Assembly: GCA_947494825.1 (NCBI GenBank)
Contig: CANLWN010000007.1
Coordinates: 124,001 to 188,000 of the forward strand
Reading direction: 5' to 3'
DNA: 64,000 nt
From: an uncultured Flavobacteriaceae bacterium
GTDB lineage: Bacteria > Bacteroidota > Bacteroidia > Flavobacteriales > Flavobacteriaceae
Each line of letters opens with the position of its first letter. The stretch's first letter is position 1. Below the pieces are notes generated by a model that was given only the letters and a program-made list of their open reading frames with translations, ran no database searches and was not told the DNA's origin. Positions 17,559 to 26,719 of this stretch are shown here, piece by piece. Made by a program: the position numbers and the translations under genes.

Positions 17559-17659
17559 TCTAAATAATTGATCTTGGAGTAAATCCCCTACGCACTTAGG
17601 AATCCATGGCCAATGATGTTTAAGGTGCATCACCACGCTCGGAGTCACAAAAGGGCGGC

Positions 17660-18412
17660 CTAATCCCTAAAAATCAATCGCCCGTTAAACAGTTCCTCCA
17701 CATTGATCACCGGCGGCCTATTAAAACTTACCACATCTCCGGTACCCCGAATCACCCCGTTCAAAGTTTGTTCGGGAAAGATCAATATATCATTGGAACC
17801 CCTATGGTTCAAGGTAACGTTCTGGGCGATCAGGCGTTCCGCATCTATCCTGGAATCTCCCGCAGCGATAAACACATTGAGATTTTCTACTGTACCCCCA
17901 AGCTCAAAAAAGGCAATGCCATTGGTAGTGATACTTATATTTTCCGAGGCCACTTCCAATTCAAAAGAGCCATCGGTGGTCTCCTCCTCAGGGTTGGTAA
18001 AACTCTCGGAAAACAAGGTCAGGCTCGGGTAACCCAATACTCCATCACTTTCAATGGGAAAACCGGTATTGCTCCTAATTTCGGTGATGTCAGGTGCGGT
18101 CACGTACACCGTAGTGAGTCCAAATTCCCGCACAAAATTACAATTGTTTTCATCGCGTAGTAGGAGTCTGTCCCCTTCCACCACAGCAGATACTTCATCC
18201 CGTAAAAATTCCCCTGTCTCTATTTCCACCTTTTGTTCGGCACCATCCCTGAGGACCAAACGTACGTTCTCGAAAACTGTAATCGCGGTAAATGCGGGTA
18301 CGGTGACCTCGTCCCGGACGGTATCGCCAGCGTTCTGGAAGCAGTCAGAAAAACCATCCCCGTTACAGGAGACCAGTGTTAGCACAAGATATGTCAAAAA
18401 CCATTTTCTCAT
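17660..18412 (-). CDS. DUF2807 lipoprotein
   Basis: A 250-residue lipoprotein: signal peptide MRKWFLTYLVLTLVSC ends in a lipobox Cys at residue 16, and a DUF2807/GIN beta-helical domain follows (FTAITVFENVRLVLRDG start, then repeated short strands). The start overlaps the stop of the PagL-like gene (ATGA at 18412-18409), so the two are translationally coupled. This is the second DUF2807 protein in the window; the one at 7023-7697 lacks a lipobox. The role is unknown; surface lipoprotein is inferred from the lipobox. Confidence 0.85.
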   Translation of the reverse strand: MRKWFLTYLVLTLVSCNGDGFSDCFQNAGDTVRDEVTVPAFTAITVFENVRLVLRDGAEQKVEIETGEFLRDEVSAVVEGDRLLLRDENNCNFVREFGLTTVYVTAPDITEIRSNTGFPIESDGVLGYPSLTLFSESFTNPEEETTDGSFELEVASENISITTNGIAFFELGGTVENLNVFIAAGDSRIDAERLIAQNVTLNHRGSNDILIFPEQTLNGVIRGTGDVVSFNRPPVINVEELFNGRLIFRD

Positions 18413-19515
18413 AGACGTACCCCTATTCCAAATTCCACGGCTTCGGCCTTGGCCCCGTGCGATTTTAATGTAATCGCGCCGTACCACCGATCCCCAAAAT
18501 AGCGCTTTAAGCCAATCCTATTGTATACCCGCCCTTCAAAATCAAATGGATAATACACATAGTATCCCAATTGGGTAATGACGGACATGCTGTTGATAAA
18601 AAGTTCGTGTCCCAAAAACAGGCCGACCCTTTTGAAATCCGTGTCCTCCGCTACCGCCAGTTCAGGAAATGCGATGGCCTGAAAGCGTATCAATTCCTTT
18701 AAAAAATTGGAGAAAAACAGGTCGGTCCCTAGCTGTATGGCGCTTACCCTTCCCAAACGCTTATCGGCATAGGCCGAGAAAATATAGAATGGGAACCTCC
18801 CGGAATCAATGACATCACTTTCGTTGATTCCGCTCCTGAAGGCCAGGTTAAACCGCAAAGGTTCCCTGATTTTTTCGGTTTCCCTATCTGCCTTCGGAAG
18901 GTATTCAAATTCCTTTCCGCCATCCAGGTCGTACACCAATCCGGCGTTAAAAGCCAAGGTGTTCGTGGAAGTATTGGGCGCTTTAAAGTTGGCATTGGAA
19001 TAATGCACTACGGAGATGCCCGCCTTAAATCCGATGCCCTTGAAGAGGTTCTCCCGGTGATAATTGAACATCAGCAAGGTAGAACTCAACAAATGTGAGC
19101 CGTAGGCATTGTTCCTAAAATTGAGGTTTTTGTCATATGGATTGGTGTTGTATGCCAGCCCTTGTCCAATCCGGAATTGCAGTTTGCGCCTAAAAAAATA
19201 AAAATTATAATGGGCGTATACCCCGTAGTTTTTGCCCAGGGTCGTATTGTCCATGTCCTGGTATACAAAGGAAAAACCAAGATCGGGATAGTTGTACGTT
19301 TGTTCCCATTCCTGGGAACCATAGGTCTTTCTATTGAAGGCCAGAATGATCCCGCTGGGATGTTCCGTGATCAGATGGGAGATATCCGGGTTGTGCAAGA
19401 GAATGGAACCGTAGAACGGGTTGGCATCCACTGTAAATTTTTTGGGAAGGTTTTCTTCTTGTGAAAAGCACAGCAGAGAGGAAAAAAGTAGGCCAAAGAG
19501 AATTTTCACGTTCAT
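18409..19515 (-). CDS. Acyloxyacyl hydrolase / PagL-like lipid A deacylase
   Basis: A 368-residue outer-membrane barrel protein with signal peptide (MNVKILFGLLFSSLLCFSQ). The stretch VVHYSNANFKAPN matches the His-x-Ser active-site segment of the PagL/acyloxyacyl hydrolase family, which removes ester-linked acyl chains from lipid A. The protein is about twice the size of PagL; the extra C-terminal part continues as beta strands (YYVYYPFDFEGRVYNRIGL). It is coupled to the downstream DUF2807 lipoprotein. Deacylase activity is inferred from the motif only. Confidence 0.78.
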   Translation of the reverse strand: MNVKILFGLLFSSLLCFSQEENLPKKFTVDANPFYGSILLHNPDISHLITEHPSGIILAFNRKTYGSQEWEQTYNYPDLGFSFVYQDMDNTTLGKNYGVYAHYNFYFFRRKLQFRIGQGLAYNTNPYDKNLNFRNNAYGSHLLSSTLLMFNYHRENLFKGIGFKAGISVVHYSNANFKAPNTSTNTLAFNAGLVYDLDGGKEFEYLPKADRETEKIREPLRFNLAFRSGINESDVIDSGRFPFYIFSAYADKRLGRVSAIQLGTDLFFSNFLKELIRFQAIAFPELAVAEDTDFKRVGLFLGHELFINSMSVITQLGYYVYYPFDFEGRVYNRIGLKRYFGDRWYGAITLKSHGAKAEAVEFGIGVRL

Positions 19516-19602
19516 GGGGTGTAAAAATAAACAATCGGTCGAGAACTGGGCGCCCTTGCCCGTTTTATGTTTTTAAAACCGCTGAATTCGCTTAGCTGCC
19601 CC

Positions 19603-20556
19603 CTAGAAAACGGCCTTGGCAATGGCCTTGATATTGTCCGATTTTCCCATAGAGTAGTAATGCAGCACGGGAACACCAGCTGCCTTGAGCTCCTTGGATT
19701 GTTCAACCGCCCATTCTATGCCTACTTGACGCACTTCCTTGTTGTTATCACAGGCATCTACGGCATCTATCAGATCTTGGGGCAGGTCTATGCGGAAGAC
19801 CTGTGGCAACAATTGCAAATGCCGCTTAACGGCAATCGGTTTTATTCCGGGAATAATGGGCACTGTGATACCTATTTCCCTGGCAGCTTTCACAAAATCA
19901 AAATACTTCTGGTTGTCAAAGAACATCTGGGTCACCACGTATTCGGCGCCTGCATCCACCTTTTCCTTTAATCGTTTCAAGTCCGATTTTAAGGATGGAG
20001 CCTCCAGGTGTTTTTCCGGATAGCCGGCCACACCGATACAAAAGTCGGCACAATCGTCGGTCTCTATCACCTCGTGGAGATAGGTACCGCAATTTAAATC
20101 GTGGATCTGGCGCACCAGGTCTATGGCATAGGGGTGGCCTCCCTGTGTGGGTTCAAAGAACTTTTCCTCCCTCATGGCGTCCCCTCGCAAGGCCATTACA
20201 TTATCCAATCCCAAATAATGGCAGTCTACCAATAGGTATTCGGTCTCCTCCTTGGTAAAACCTCCGCACAGTACATGGGGAATGGTGTCTACGTTGTATT
20301 TGTGCTTTATAGAAGCGCAAATCCCTACGGTACCTGGGCGCATTCGAGTGAGCTTTTTGTCCAAAAGGCCATCCCGATCTAGGTATACATATTCCTCCCT
20401 GGAGGTAGTTACATCAATAAAGGGAGGTTTAAACTCCATCAAAGGATCTATGTTGTTGTACAGTTCTTGGATGCTTCTCCCCTTTACCGGGGGGATGATC
20501 TCAAATGAAAAAAGTGTTTTTCCCTTGGCTTGTTTTATATGTTCCGTTACTTTCAT
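19603..20556 (-). CDS. metF: Methylenetetrahydrofolate reductase
   Basis: A 317-residue FAD-dependent TIM-barrel enzyme that reduces 5,10-methylene-THF to 5-methyl-THF, the methyl donor for MetH. Family motifs are FSFEIIPPVKG near the N-terminus, VTTSREEY, NVMALRGD, AGAEYVVTQMFFDN and IPIIPGIKPI. It ends the metH-N, metH-C, metF unit, 128 bp after metH-C, and is thus probably under the same SAM-I riboswitch. Confidence 0.97.
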   Translation of the reverse strand: MKVTEHIKQAKGKTLFSFEIIPPVKGRSIQELYNNIDPLMEFKPPFIDVTTSREEYVYLDRDGLLDKKLTRMRPGTVGICASIKHKYNVDTIPHVLCGGFTKEETEYLLVDCHYLGLDNVMALRGDAMREEKFFEPTQGGHPYAIDLVRQIHDLNCGTYLHEVIETDDCADFCIGVAGYPEKHLEAPSLKSDLKRLKEKVDAGAEYVVTQMFFDNQKYFDFVKAAREIGITVPIIPGIKPIAVKRHLQLLPQVFRIDLPQDLIDAVDACDNNKEVRQVGIEWAVEQSKELKAAGVPVLHYYSMGKSDNIKAIAKAVF

Positions 20557-20684
20557 CGATATGCTACTTGTTTCAGTATCCTTTTTCTTTTCTTGTGCGT
20601 TCGGGCGGGCTTTCGGTAGTCGCTTCCCCCTTCGCCTTCGGCTACGGAGGAGAGCTCCAACAGTACCTCAATCCCTAACGCAAA

Positions 20685-23360
20685 TCAGTCTTCCGCTATG
20701 TTTGGGGCCAACCATTGTTTGGCCTTTTCCATAGGTATTTCCTTTCTTTCGGCAAAGTCCGCAACCTGGTCTTCCTTGATCTTGCCTAGGCCAAAATACT
20801 TGGCCTCGGGATTTGCAAAATAATAGCCGCTCACACTGGCTGCAGGCCACATGGCCAGACTTTCCGTGAGGGTTACCCCAATTTTTTGCTCCACCTCCAA
20901 TACCTCCCAGATGGTCAATTTTTCCAGATGGTCCGGGCAGGCCGGATAACCTGGTGCCGGACGTATACCTTTGTAGGCTTCCGCTATCAGCTCCTGATTG
21001 CTCAATTCCTCGCTGGAAGCGTAACCCCAATACATGGTGCGGACTTCCTTATGTAAATACTCCGCGAAGGCCTCCGCTAACCGATCGGCCAGGGCCTTGA
21101 TCATAATGGCGCTGTAATCGTCCAATTCCTTTTCAAATTTCTCCGCCAATGCCGCCGTTCCAAATCCGGCTGTGACACAGAAACAGCCCAGGTAGTCCTG
21201 TATACCAGTTTCTTTTGGCGCTATAAAATCGGCCAGGGCCAAATTGGGGACACCTTCCCTTTTTTTGAGCTGCTGGCGCAAGGTTCTAAAAACATGTTTT
21301 GTTCCATTCGCGCTTACTTCAATATCATCAACGTCCATGGTGTTGGCAGGGAACAGCCCAAATACTGCTTTGGCCGTTAGTTGCTTCTCTTCAATGACTT
21401 TTTTCAACATTTCCCGGGCATCCGAAAAAAGTTCCCTGGCCTGCTTGCCCACTACCTTGTCTTCAAGAATATCCGGATATTTGCCGTGCAGGTCCCAACT
21501 TCTAAAAAAGGGGGTCCAATCAATAAAATCTTCCAATTTTCCCAACTCTTGGTCCTCAATGACGTGTATGCCCGGTTTTTTTGGCGGCACAATTGAGGTA
21601 CGGTCCCAAGCTATTGCCAACCTATTGTCACGTGCTTCCGCAAGTGTGAGGTATTCTTTTGCCCTTGTGCGCTTCAGAAACTTGTCCCTAAAGGTTTCAT
21701 AGTCCAGTTTAAGGGATTCCTTGTAGGCGTTGGAGGACTCTTTTTGCAACAGATCCCCCACCACGGTTACCGCTCGTGAGGCATCGTTTACGTGTACCAC
21801 GGCCGAACTGTACTGCGGGTCTATTTTTACCGCTGTATGCGCCTTGCTCGTGGTGGCACCTCCAATTAACAGGGGTACCTTAAAATTTTGCCGTTCCATT
21901 TCCTTGGCCAAAAAGACCATTTCATCCAGGGAAGGGGTAATCAATCCGCTTAGACCAATGATATCTACCTTTTCCTCCTTGGCCGCATTGATAATTTTTT
22001 CAGGAGGTACCATAACGCCCAAATCCACAATCTCATAATTGTTACAGGCCAGGACCACGCTGACAATATTTTTTCCAATATCGTGCACATCCCCTTTAAC
22101 CGTGGCCATTAAGATCTTACCTGCAGCTTGGGAAATCCCATCCTTCCCAGCTTCGATATAAGGAAGCAGATAGGCCACGGCCTTCTTCATCACACGGGCC
22201 GATTTCACCACCTGTGGCAGAAACATTTTTCCGCTTCCGAACAGATCACCCACCACGTTCATACCCGTCATCAAATGTCCTTCTATCACTTCTATAGGCC
22301 TGGTAACGCTTTGCCGTGCCGCCTCCACATCCTCAACAATATATTGGTCTATCCCCTTTACCAAAGCCCGTGTGATACGATTTTGCAAGGGTTCCTCGCG
22401 CCAAGACAAGTCTACCTTGCCTTCCTTTGCCGTGCCTACTACAGTTTCGGCAAAATCCAGAAGGCGTTCGGTGGCATCGTCTCTACGGTTGAGAATGACA
22501 TCCTCTACACGTTCCAAGAGATTTTTCGGAATATCATCATAGACCTCCAACAGGTTTGGGTTAACAATCCCTATGTTCATTCCCGCTTTTATGGCATGAT
22601 ATAGAAATACCGAGTGCATGGCCTCCCGAACCGGATTGTTCCCCCGGAAAGAAAAGGAAACGTTGCTTACCCCGCCACTTACACTGCAGTGGGGCAGGTT
22701 TTCGCGCACCCATTTGGTGGCTTCGATGAAGTCTACCGCGTTGCGTTTGTGTTCCTCCATTCCAGTGGCCACCGGAAAGATATTGAGGTCAAAAATGATG
22801 TCCTCGGGAGGGAAATTCACGCGGTTTACCAGTATATCGTAGGAACGTTGGGAAATTTCTATCCGTCTTTGGTAATTGTCTGCCTGCCCCACCTCATCAA
22901 ATGCCATGACGATTACGGCCGCTCCATAGCGTTTAATACGTTGGGCATGTGCTATAAATTCGGCCTCTCCCTCTTTTAAGCTGATGGAGTTTACCACACA
23001 TTTCCCCTGTACCACCTGTAGTCCTGCCTCGATTATCTCCCATTTGGAGCTGTCTATCATAATGGGCACTCGGGCAATATCGGGCTCCGCAACAATAAGG
23101 TTCAGGAATTTTACCATGGCCTCCTTGCCATCGATAAGGCCGTCATCCATATTGATATCTATAATCTGGGCTCCCCCTTCCACCTGGTTACGGGCAATAT
23201 CCAGCGCCTCCTCAAATTTGCGCTCTTTGATCAGGCGCAGAAATTTCTTGGATCCGGCCACATTGGTGCGCTCCCCCACGTTTATGAAATTGCTTTCTGG
23301 GGTAATGACCAGGGGTTCCAGGCCTGAAAGCTTTAGATATTTTTCTTGGATCTCGTTCAT
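20685..23360 (-). CDS. metH: Cobalamin-dependent methionine synthase, folate/B12/activation part
   Basis: An 891-residue second half of a split MetH. In order: pterin-binding (methyl-THF) domain ([25 protein letters not shown]), B12-binding cap, cobalamin-binding Rossmann domain with DVHDIGKNI (the His that replaces dimethylbenzimidazole) near the middle, and a C-terminal SAM-dependent reactivation domain with [12 protein letters not shown]. All are intact. The homocysteine domain is a separate upstream ORF, with 7 bp between its stop and this ATG (23360). An alternative start at 23381 would overlap it. Split MetH is common in Flavobacteriia. Confidence 0.95.
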   Translation of the reverse strand: MNEIQEKYLKLSGLEPLVITPESNFINVGERTNVAGSKKFLRLIKERKFEEALDIARNQVEGGAQIIDINMDDGLIDGKEAMVKFLNLIVAEPDIARVPIMIDSSKWEIIEAGLQVVQGKCVVNSISLKEGEAEFIAHAQRIKRYGAAVIVMAFDEVGQADNYQRRIEISQRSYDILVNRVNFPPEDIIFDLNIFPVATGMEEHKRNAVDFIEATKWVRENLPHCSVSGGVSNVSFSFRGNNPVREAMHSVFLYHAIKAGMNIGIVNPNLLEVYDDIPKNLLERVEDVILNRRDDATERLLDFAETVVGTAKEGKVDLSWREEPLQNRITRALVKGIDQYIVEDVEAARQSVTRPIEVIEGHLMTGMNVVGDLFGSGKMFLPQVVKSARVMKKAVAYLLPYIEAGKDGISQAAGKILMATVKGDVHDIGKNIVSVVLACNNYEIVDLGVMVPPEKIINAAKEEKVDIIGLSGLITPSLDEMVFLAKEMERQNFKVPLLIGGATTSKAHTAVKIDPQYSSAVVHVNDASRAVTVVGDLLQKESSNAYKESLKLDYETFRDKFLKRTRAKEYLTLAEARDNRLAIAWDRTSIVPPKKPGIHVIEDQELGKLEDFIDWTPFFRSWDLHGKYPDILEDKVVGKQARELFSDAREMLKKVIEEKQLTAKAVFGLFPANTMDVDDIEVSANGTKHVFRTLRQQLKKREGVPNLALADFIAPKETGIQDYLGCFCVTAGFGTAALAEKFEKELDDYSAIMIKALADRLAEAFAEYLHKEVRTMYWGYASSEELSNQELIAEAYKGIRPAPGYPACPDHLEKLTIWEVLEVEQKIGVTLTESLAMWPAASVSGYYFANPEAKYFGLGKIKEDQVADFAERKEIPMEKAKQWLAPNIAED

Positions 23361-23367
23361 TGTCACA

Positions 23368-24387
23368 CTATTGTACGGCATTTCCCTGTACCGGAATCTT
23401 CATCCGCCTAGGTTCGTATTCCTTCACCAAATCTGCAATGGCCTTAATGTGCTCCGGTGTCGTGCCACAACACCCCCCCACAATGTTGACCAAACTTTTT
23501 TCTACATATTCCCGTATTTGATCTGCCATTTGCTCGGGTGTCTCGTCATAGGCTCCAAAGGCATTCGGCAATCCTGCATTGGGATGGGCAGAGACGGCAT
23601 TTCCCGTCTTCGCCGATAACACTTCCAAATGCGGTACGAGCTGACTTGCCCCTAGGGCACAATTAAACCCTACCGATAACATGGGGATATGGGAAATGGA
23701 AATTAAGAAGGCCTCAGCGGTCTGTCCGGACAGGGTTCTCCCTGAGGCATCCGTGATGGTACCACTGATCATCACGGGTACTTGAATGGCTCGTGCTTCC
23801 TTGACTTCTTCTATAGCAAATAGTGCCGCCTTGGCGTTTAGGGTGTCAAAAATGGTCTCTACCAACAAAATGTGGGCGCCGCCATCGAGCAAGGCCTCCA
23901 CCTGCTGTTTGTAGGCCGTTTTTAATTCCTCAAAGGAAATGGCCCTGAAACCAGGATCGTTCACATCGGGGGACATGCTGGCCGTCTTGTTGGTAGGGCC
24001 AATACTTCCGGCAACAAAGCGTGGTTTATGAGGTTCCCGGGCAGTAAAATCGTCGGCAACTTCCCGAGCTATCCTGGCCGACTCATAATTGAGCTCGTAT
24101 ACCAACTCCTCCATACCATAATCGGCCATGGCTATTGTAGTGCCCGAAAAGGTATTGGTCTCCACAATGTCCGCGCCCACCTCAAAATATTTCCGATGTA
24201 CGGCGGCAATCGCATGGGGTTGTGTCAGGGACAACAGGTCGTTATTGCCCTGTAAGGGGTGCGGCCAATCCGCAAAGCGTTCACCGCGAAAATCGTCCTC
24301 AGTGAATTTATAGCGCTGCAGCATGGTGCCCATAGCGCCGTCCAAGACTAAAATTCGGTTTTCCAATATGCTTTGTATCGTATCCAT
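23368..24387 (-). CDS. metH: Cobalamin-dependent methionine synthase, homocysteine-binding part
   Basis: A 339-residue homocysteine S-methyltransferase domain, the N-terminal module of MetH as a free protein. It starts with [15 protein letters not shown] and carries the zinc ligands: Cys in GFNCALGAS and the Cys pair in [11 protein letters not shown]. It must act with the downstream-encoded folate/B12 part. I chose ATG 24387 because only nine residues then precede the conserved core, as in E. coli MetH. Longer frames from 24420 or 24498 read a non-conserved extension within the leader. The SAM-I riboswitch lies about 160 bp upstream. Confidence 0.93.
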   Translation of the reverse strand: MDTIQSILENRILVLDGAMGTMLQRYKFTEDDFRGERFADWPHPLQGNNDLLSLTQPHAIAAVHRKYFEVGADIVETNTFSGTTIAMADYGMEELVYELNYESARIAREVADDFTAREPHKPRFVAGSIGPTNKTASMSPDVNDPGFRAISFEELKTAYKQQVEALLDGGAHILLVETIFDTLNAKAALFAIEEVKEARAIQVPVMISGTITDASGRTLSGQTAEAFLISISHIPMLSVGFNCALGASQLVPHLEVLSAKTGNAVSAHPNAGLPNAFGAYDETPEQMADQIREYVEKSLVNIVGGCCGTTPEHIKAIADLVKEYEPRRMKIPVQGNAVQ

Positions 24388-24545
24388 GCTGTTTTTTGTA
24401 TTAGCGATAATCCCATGCATGCTCCATTCCCTCATTTTGCAAGGGAAAACATCATAAAAATGCCCCCTCCGCAAGCAATGTGGTGAACTGGTATTCATAG
24501 GGTATCAAGTAAGGGAAAGGTCAAGACCGGAACGTCTTGCTTTTT

Positions 24546-24662
24546 GTTATCTATTCCCAAATCGGTCGGGATAGAATGTAGCACCTTCTTTATCCAAATG
24601 GGTTTGTGAAAAAGGGTTGCTAAGGCTTCAACGGGTCTATTCCCTCCACCTTTCTTGATAAC
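24546..24662 (-). ncRNA. SAM-I (S-box) riboswitch upstream of metH-metF
   Basis: The minus strand reads as a canonical S-box: P1 strands GTTATC (24662-24657) and GATAAC (24551-24546), followed by AAGAAAGGTGGAGGGAATAG, the GAAGCCTTAGCAACC core, GGTGCTA and the ATTCTATCCCGAC segment. About 117 nt. It binds SAM and should shut off the metH-metH-metF unit when SAM is abundant. Downstream, CAAGAC/GTCTTG (24522-24539) forms a small hairpin without a good T-run, so control may be translational or use another fold. The same core recurs at 39816-39934. Confidence 0.95.
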
Positions 24663-24689
24663 GTTTTCAATTTTGAAATGAACTGAGTG

Positions 24690-24720
24690 CAAAGAAACAG
24701 CACAGTTCCTTTAAAAACAA
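24690..24720 (-). promoter_or_regulatory. Candidate promoter of the metH riboswitch transcript
   Basis: Minus strand TTG (24720-24718), a 20-bp spacer and TTTCTTTG (24697-24690), one mismatch from TAnnTTTG. The predicted start near 24683 is about 20 nt before riboswitch P1. Confidence 0.4.
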
Positions 24721-24752
24721 GGAAAGTCCAATTTTTTTGGATCTCCTATTCC

Positions 24753-24790
24753 AAAAAAAGAACCCTTCTGCCGTTTAGGGAAGAAGGGTC
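24753..24790 (-). terminator. Intrinsic terminator after the sulfite-reduction operon
   Basis: On the minus strand ACCCTTCT, a 12-nt loop and AGAAGGGT run into seven Ts (24759-24753). It lies 29 bp beyond the end of the FNR-like gene and separates the sulfur operon from the metH leader. Confidence 0.88.
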
Positions 24791-24818
24791 CATAGCTAAT
24801 CTACATAATGTGGTACTC

Positions 24819-25883
24819 TTACACCAAAATACTTTGCACCACTTCTTTTTTTGCTTCTTTCTTGGAGCCATCAAATCCTTCTACCCCTCCAACGGTGGTA
24901 TATTTCATAACATACCGCTTGCCCGGATGGATCCGTTGATAAGCGCTCTGGCACATAACCGCCGCCTCGTGGAAACCGGATAGGATCAATTTTAGTTTTC
25001 CAGGATAGGTATTTACATCCCCAATGGCATAGACCCCGGGGATATTGGTCTGATAGTCATAGGCGTTGTTTACTTTAATGGCGTTTTTTTCTATTTCAAA
25101 ACCCCAGTCCCCTATGGGTCCCAATTTTGGGGAAAGACCAAACAAGGGGATAAAATTATCCACTTCCAGATAGGTCTGTCCTTTTTTGACATCATTGTGC
25201 TTAACAACAACCGCCTCCAAATGGTCCTTACCGTGCAGTTCAGTTACCTCGGCCTCCGTAAACAATTGGATTTTTCCAAGTTTGGCCAGTTCCGATGCTT
25301 TTTCCACGGAATCCAGGGCCCCACGAAACTCGTTTCGCCTGTGCACCAGGGAAACCTCGGCAGCTACATCGGCAAGGAAAATGGCCCAGTCCAATGCTGA
25401 ATCCCCACCCCCGGCGATAACTACTTTTTTATTTCTATAGACCTCCGGATCTTTAACGATATAGGCCACGCCTTTGTCCTCAAAGTCCTTGATATTTGAA
25501 ATGGGCGGTTTTCTGGGTTCAAAGGAACCCAAGCCCCCAGCAACCACTACAACGGGCGCGTGGTGCCTTGTACCTTTGTTCGTAGTAACGATAAAGGAGC
25601 CGTCTTCCAACTTGTCCAAGGTTTCGGCCCGTTCGCCCAAGGTAAATCCAGGTTCAAAGGGCTTTATTTGTTCCATCAGATTGTTCACCAGATCGCCCGC
25701 CAATATTTCGGGAAAGGCCGGAATATCATATATGGGTTTCTTGGGATAGATTTCGGAACACTGCCCGCCTGGTTGTGGCAAAGCGTCTATTAGATGTGTT
25801 TTTAATTTTAGCAATCCCGCCTCAAACACCGTGAAGAGCCCTGTAGGACCCGCACCTATTATCAAAATATCCGTTTTTATCAT
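24819..25883 (-). CDS. FAD/NAD(P)-dependent ferredoxin reductase-like flavoprotein
   Basis: A 354-residue two-dinucleotide-fold flavoprotein resembling thioredoxin reductase. FAD motif ILIIGAGPTGLFTVFEAG at the N-terminus, NAD(P) motif VVIAGGGDSALDWAIFLADVA in the middle, and the C-terminal FAD motif YAIGDVNTYPGK. The redox CxxC of thioredoxin reductase is absent (GGGDSALDW instead), which places it with the bacterial-type ferredoxin-NADP reductases. It is last in the operon sulfite reductase, SUMT, this gene, so a role in supplying electrons to sulfite reductase is a reasonable inference. Confidence 0.88.
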   Translation of the reverse strand: MIKTDILIIGAGPTGLFTVFEAGLLKLKTHLIDALPQPGGQCSEIYPKKPIYDIPAFPEILAGDLVNNLMEQIKPFEPGFTLGERAETLDKLEDGSFIVTTNKGTRHHAPVVVVAGGLGSFEPRKPPISNIKDFEDKGVAYIVKDPEVYRNKKVVIAGGGDSALDWAIFLADVAAEVSLVHRRNEFRGALDSVEKASELAKLGKIQLFTEAEVTELHGKDHLEAVVVKHNDVKKGQTYLEVDNFIPLFGLSPKLGPIGDWGFEIEKNAIKVNNAYDYQTNIPGVYAIGDVNTYPGKLKLILSGFHEAAVMCQSAYQRIHPGKRYVMKYTTVGGVEGFDGSKKEAKKEVVQSILV

Positions 25884-25915
25884 CTCTAATCGATTTACTT
25901 TATCTTATTTGTCGC

Positions 25916-26719
25916 CTATCCCAATACGGTTTTATGGGCGCTGTTTTTACTTTCCGCACGTATTTGTTTTGCCTTATATCCGTAGGCAATATCTTTTAGG
26001 GCAGCCCTATGCCTAACAACCTCGCCAATAACAATGATGGCCGGATTGCTGAGCTGTTGTTTTGCCACTTCGGCCTCTATGGTCCCTACGGTTGCCACAC
26101 CCACTTTTTCATTTTCCTGGGTGCCATTTTGGATAATGGCAATGGGCATTTCCGATTTCCCTTCCTGCCTGAAGAGTTCCACAATTTTGGATAATTTACC
26201 CATGCCCATTAAAATAACCACAGTGGCGTTGGATTTGGCGGCCAAGGCCACATCCTGTGACAATTTGTGATTCTTCGTAGTTCCGGTAATGACCCAAAAA
26301 CTTTCTGTTGCACCTCTTTTGGTCACCGGAATATCTTGCAAGGCAGGAACAGACACGGCGGAAGACAGCCCCGGAACCATTGCCACGGAGATTCCATGTT
26401 TTGCGGCATATTCCATTTCTTCAGCGCCCCTTCCAAAAACAAAGGGGTCTCCTCCCTTTAAACGTACCACATGTCCGTGGGTCTTGGCCCGACTCACGAT
26501 CAGTTCATTGATCTGCTCCTGCTGATAGGCATAACACCCTTTTCGCTTGCCCACAAAAATATGTTCGGCCAAAGGAGCATACTGCAGGAGGGTGGGATCT
26601 ACCAAGGCATCATAAAGGACCACATCGGCATTACCCAAGGTCTTTACAGCCTTAAGCGTGATCAGTTCCACATCTCCTGGACCTGCACCTACAACGGTAA
26701 GTTTTTGTTCGTTACGCAT
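25916..26719 (-). CDS. cobA: Uroporphyrinogen-III C-methyltransferase (SUMT)
   Basis: A 267-residue SAM-dependent methyltransferase that makes precorrin-2 from uroporphyrinogen III, the first committed step of siroheme synthesis. Motifs: VVGAGPGDVELITLKA at the N-terminus, VRLKGGDPFVFGRGAEE, and VPGLSSAVSVPAL. The ATG 26719 overlaps the end of the sulfite reductase gene (stop 26712), implying coupling. It supplies siroheme to that enzyme. No CysG-N-type dehydrogenase/ferrochelatase follows; the next gene is the FNR-like flavoprotein. Confidence 0.95.
   Translation of the reverse strand: MRNEQKLTVVGAGPGDVELITLKAVKTLGNADVVLYDALVDPTLLQYAPLAEHIFVGKRKGCYAYQQEQINELIVSRAKTHGHVVRLKGGDPFVFGRGAEEMEYAAKHGISVAMVPGLSSAVSVPALQDIPVTKRGATESFWVITGTTKNHKLSQDVALAAKSNATVVILMGMGKLSKIVELFRQEGKSEMPIAIIQNGTQENEKVGVATVGTIEAEVAKQQLSNPAIIVIGEVVRHRAALKDIAYGYKAKQIRAESKNSAHKTVLG

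Noticed and set aside
20557-20684. GC-rich repeat-like stretch (CTTCGCCTTCGGCTACGGAG) between metF and metH
   Set aside because: Only one copy was seen in the window, so a repeat family cannot be claimed; no gene found.
22984-23619. Plus-strand ORF of 211 codons
   Set aside because: Antisense to both metH parts, no motif, no promoter; a shadow of conserved coding sequence.
24388-24498. Longer N-terminus for the homocysteine part of MetH
   Set aside because: The extension is not of the family and lies in the leader after the riboswitch; the ATG at 24387 fits the known domain start.
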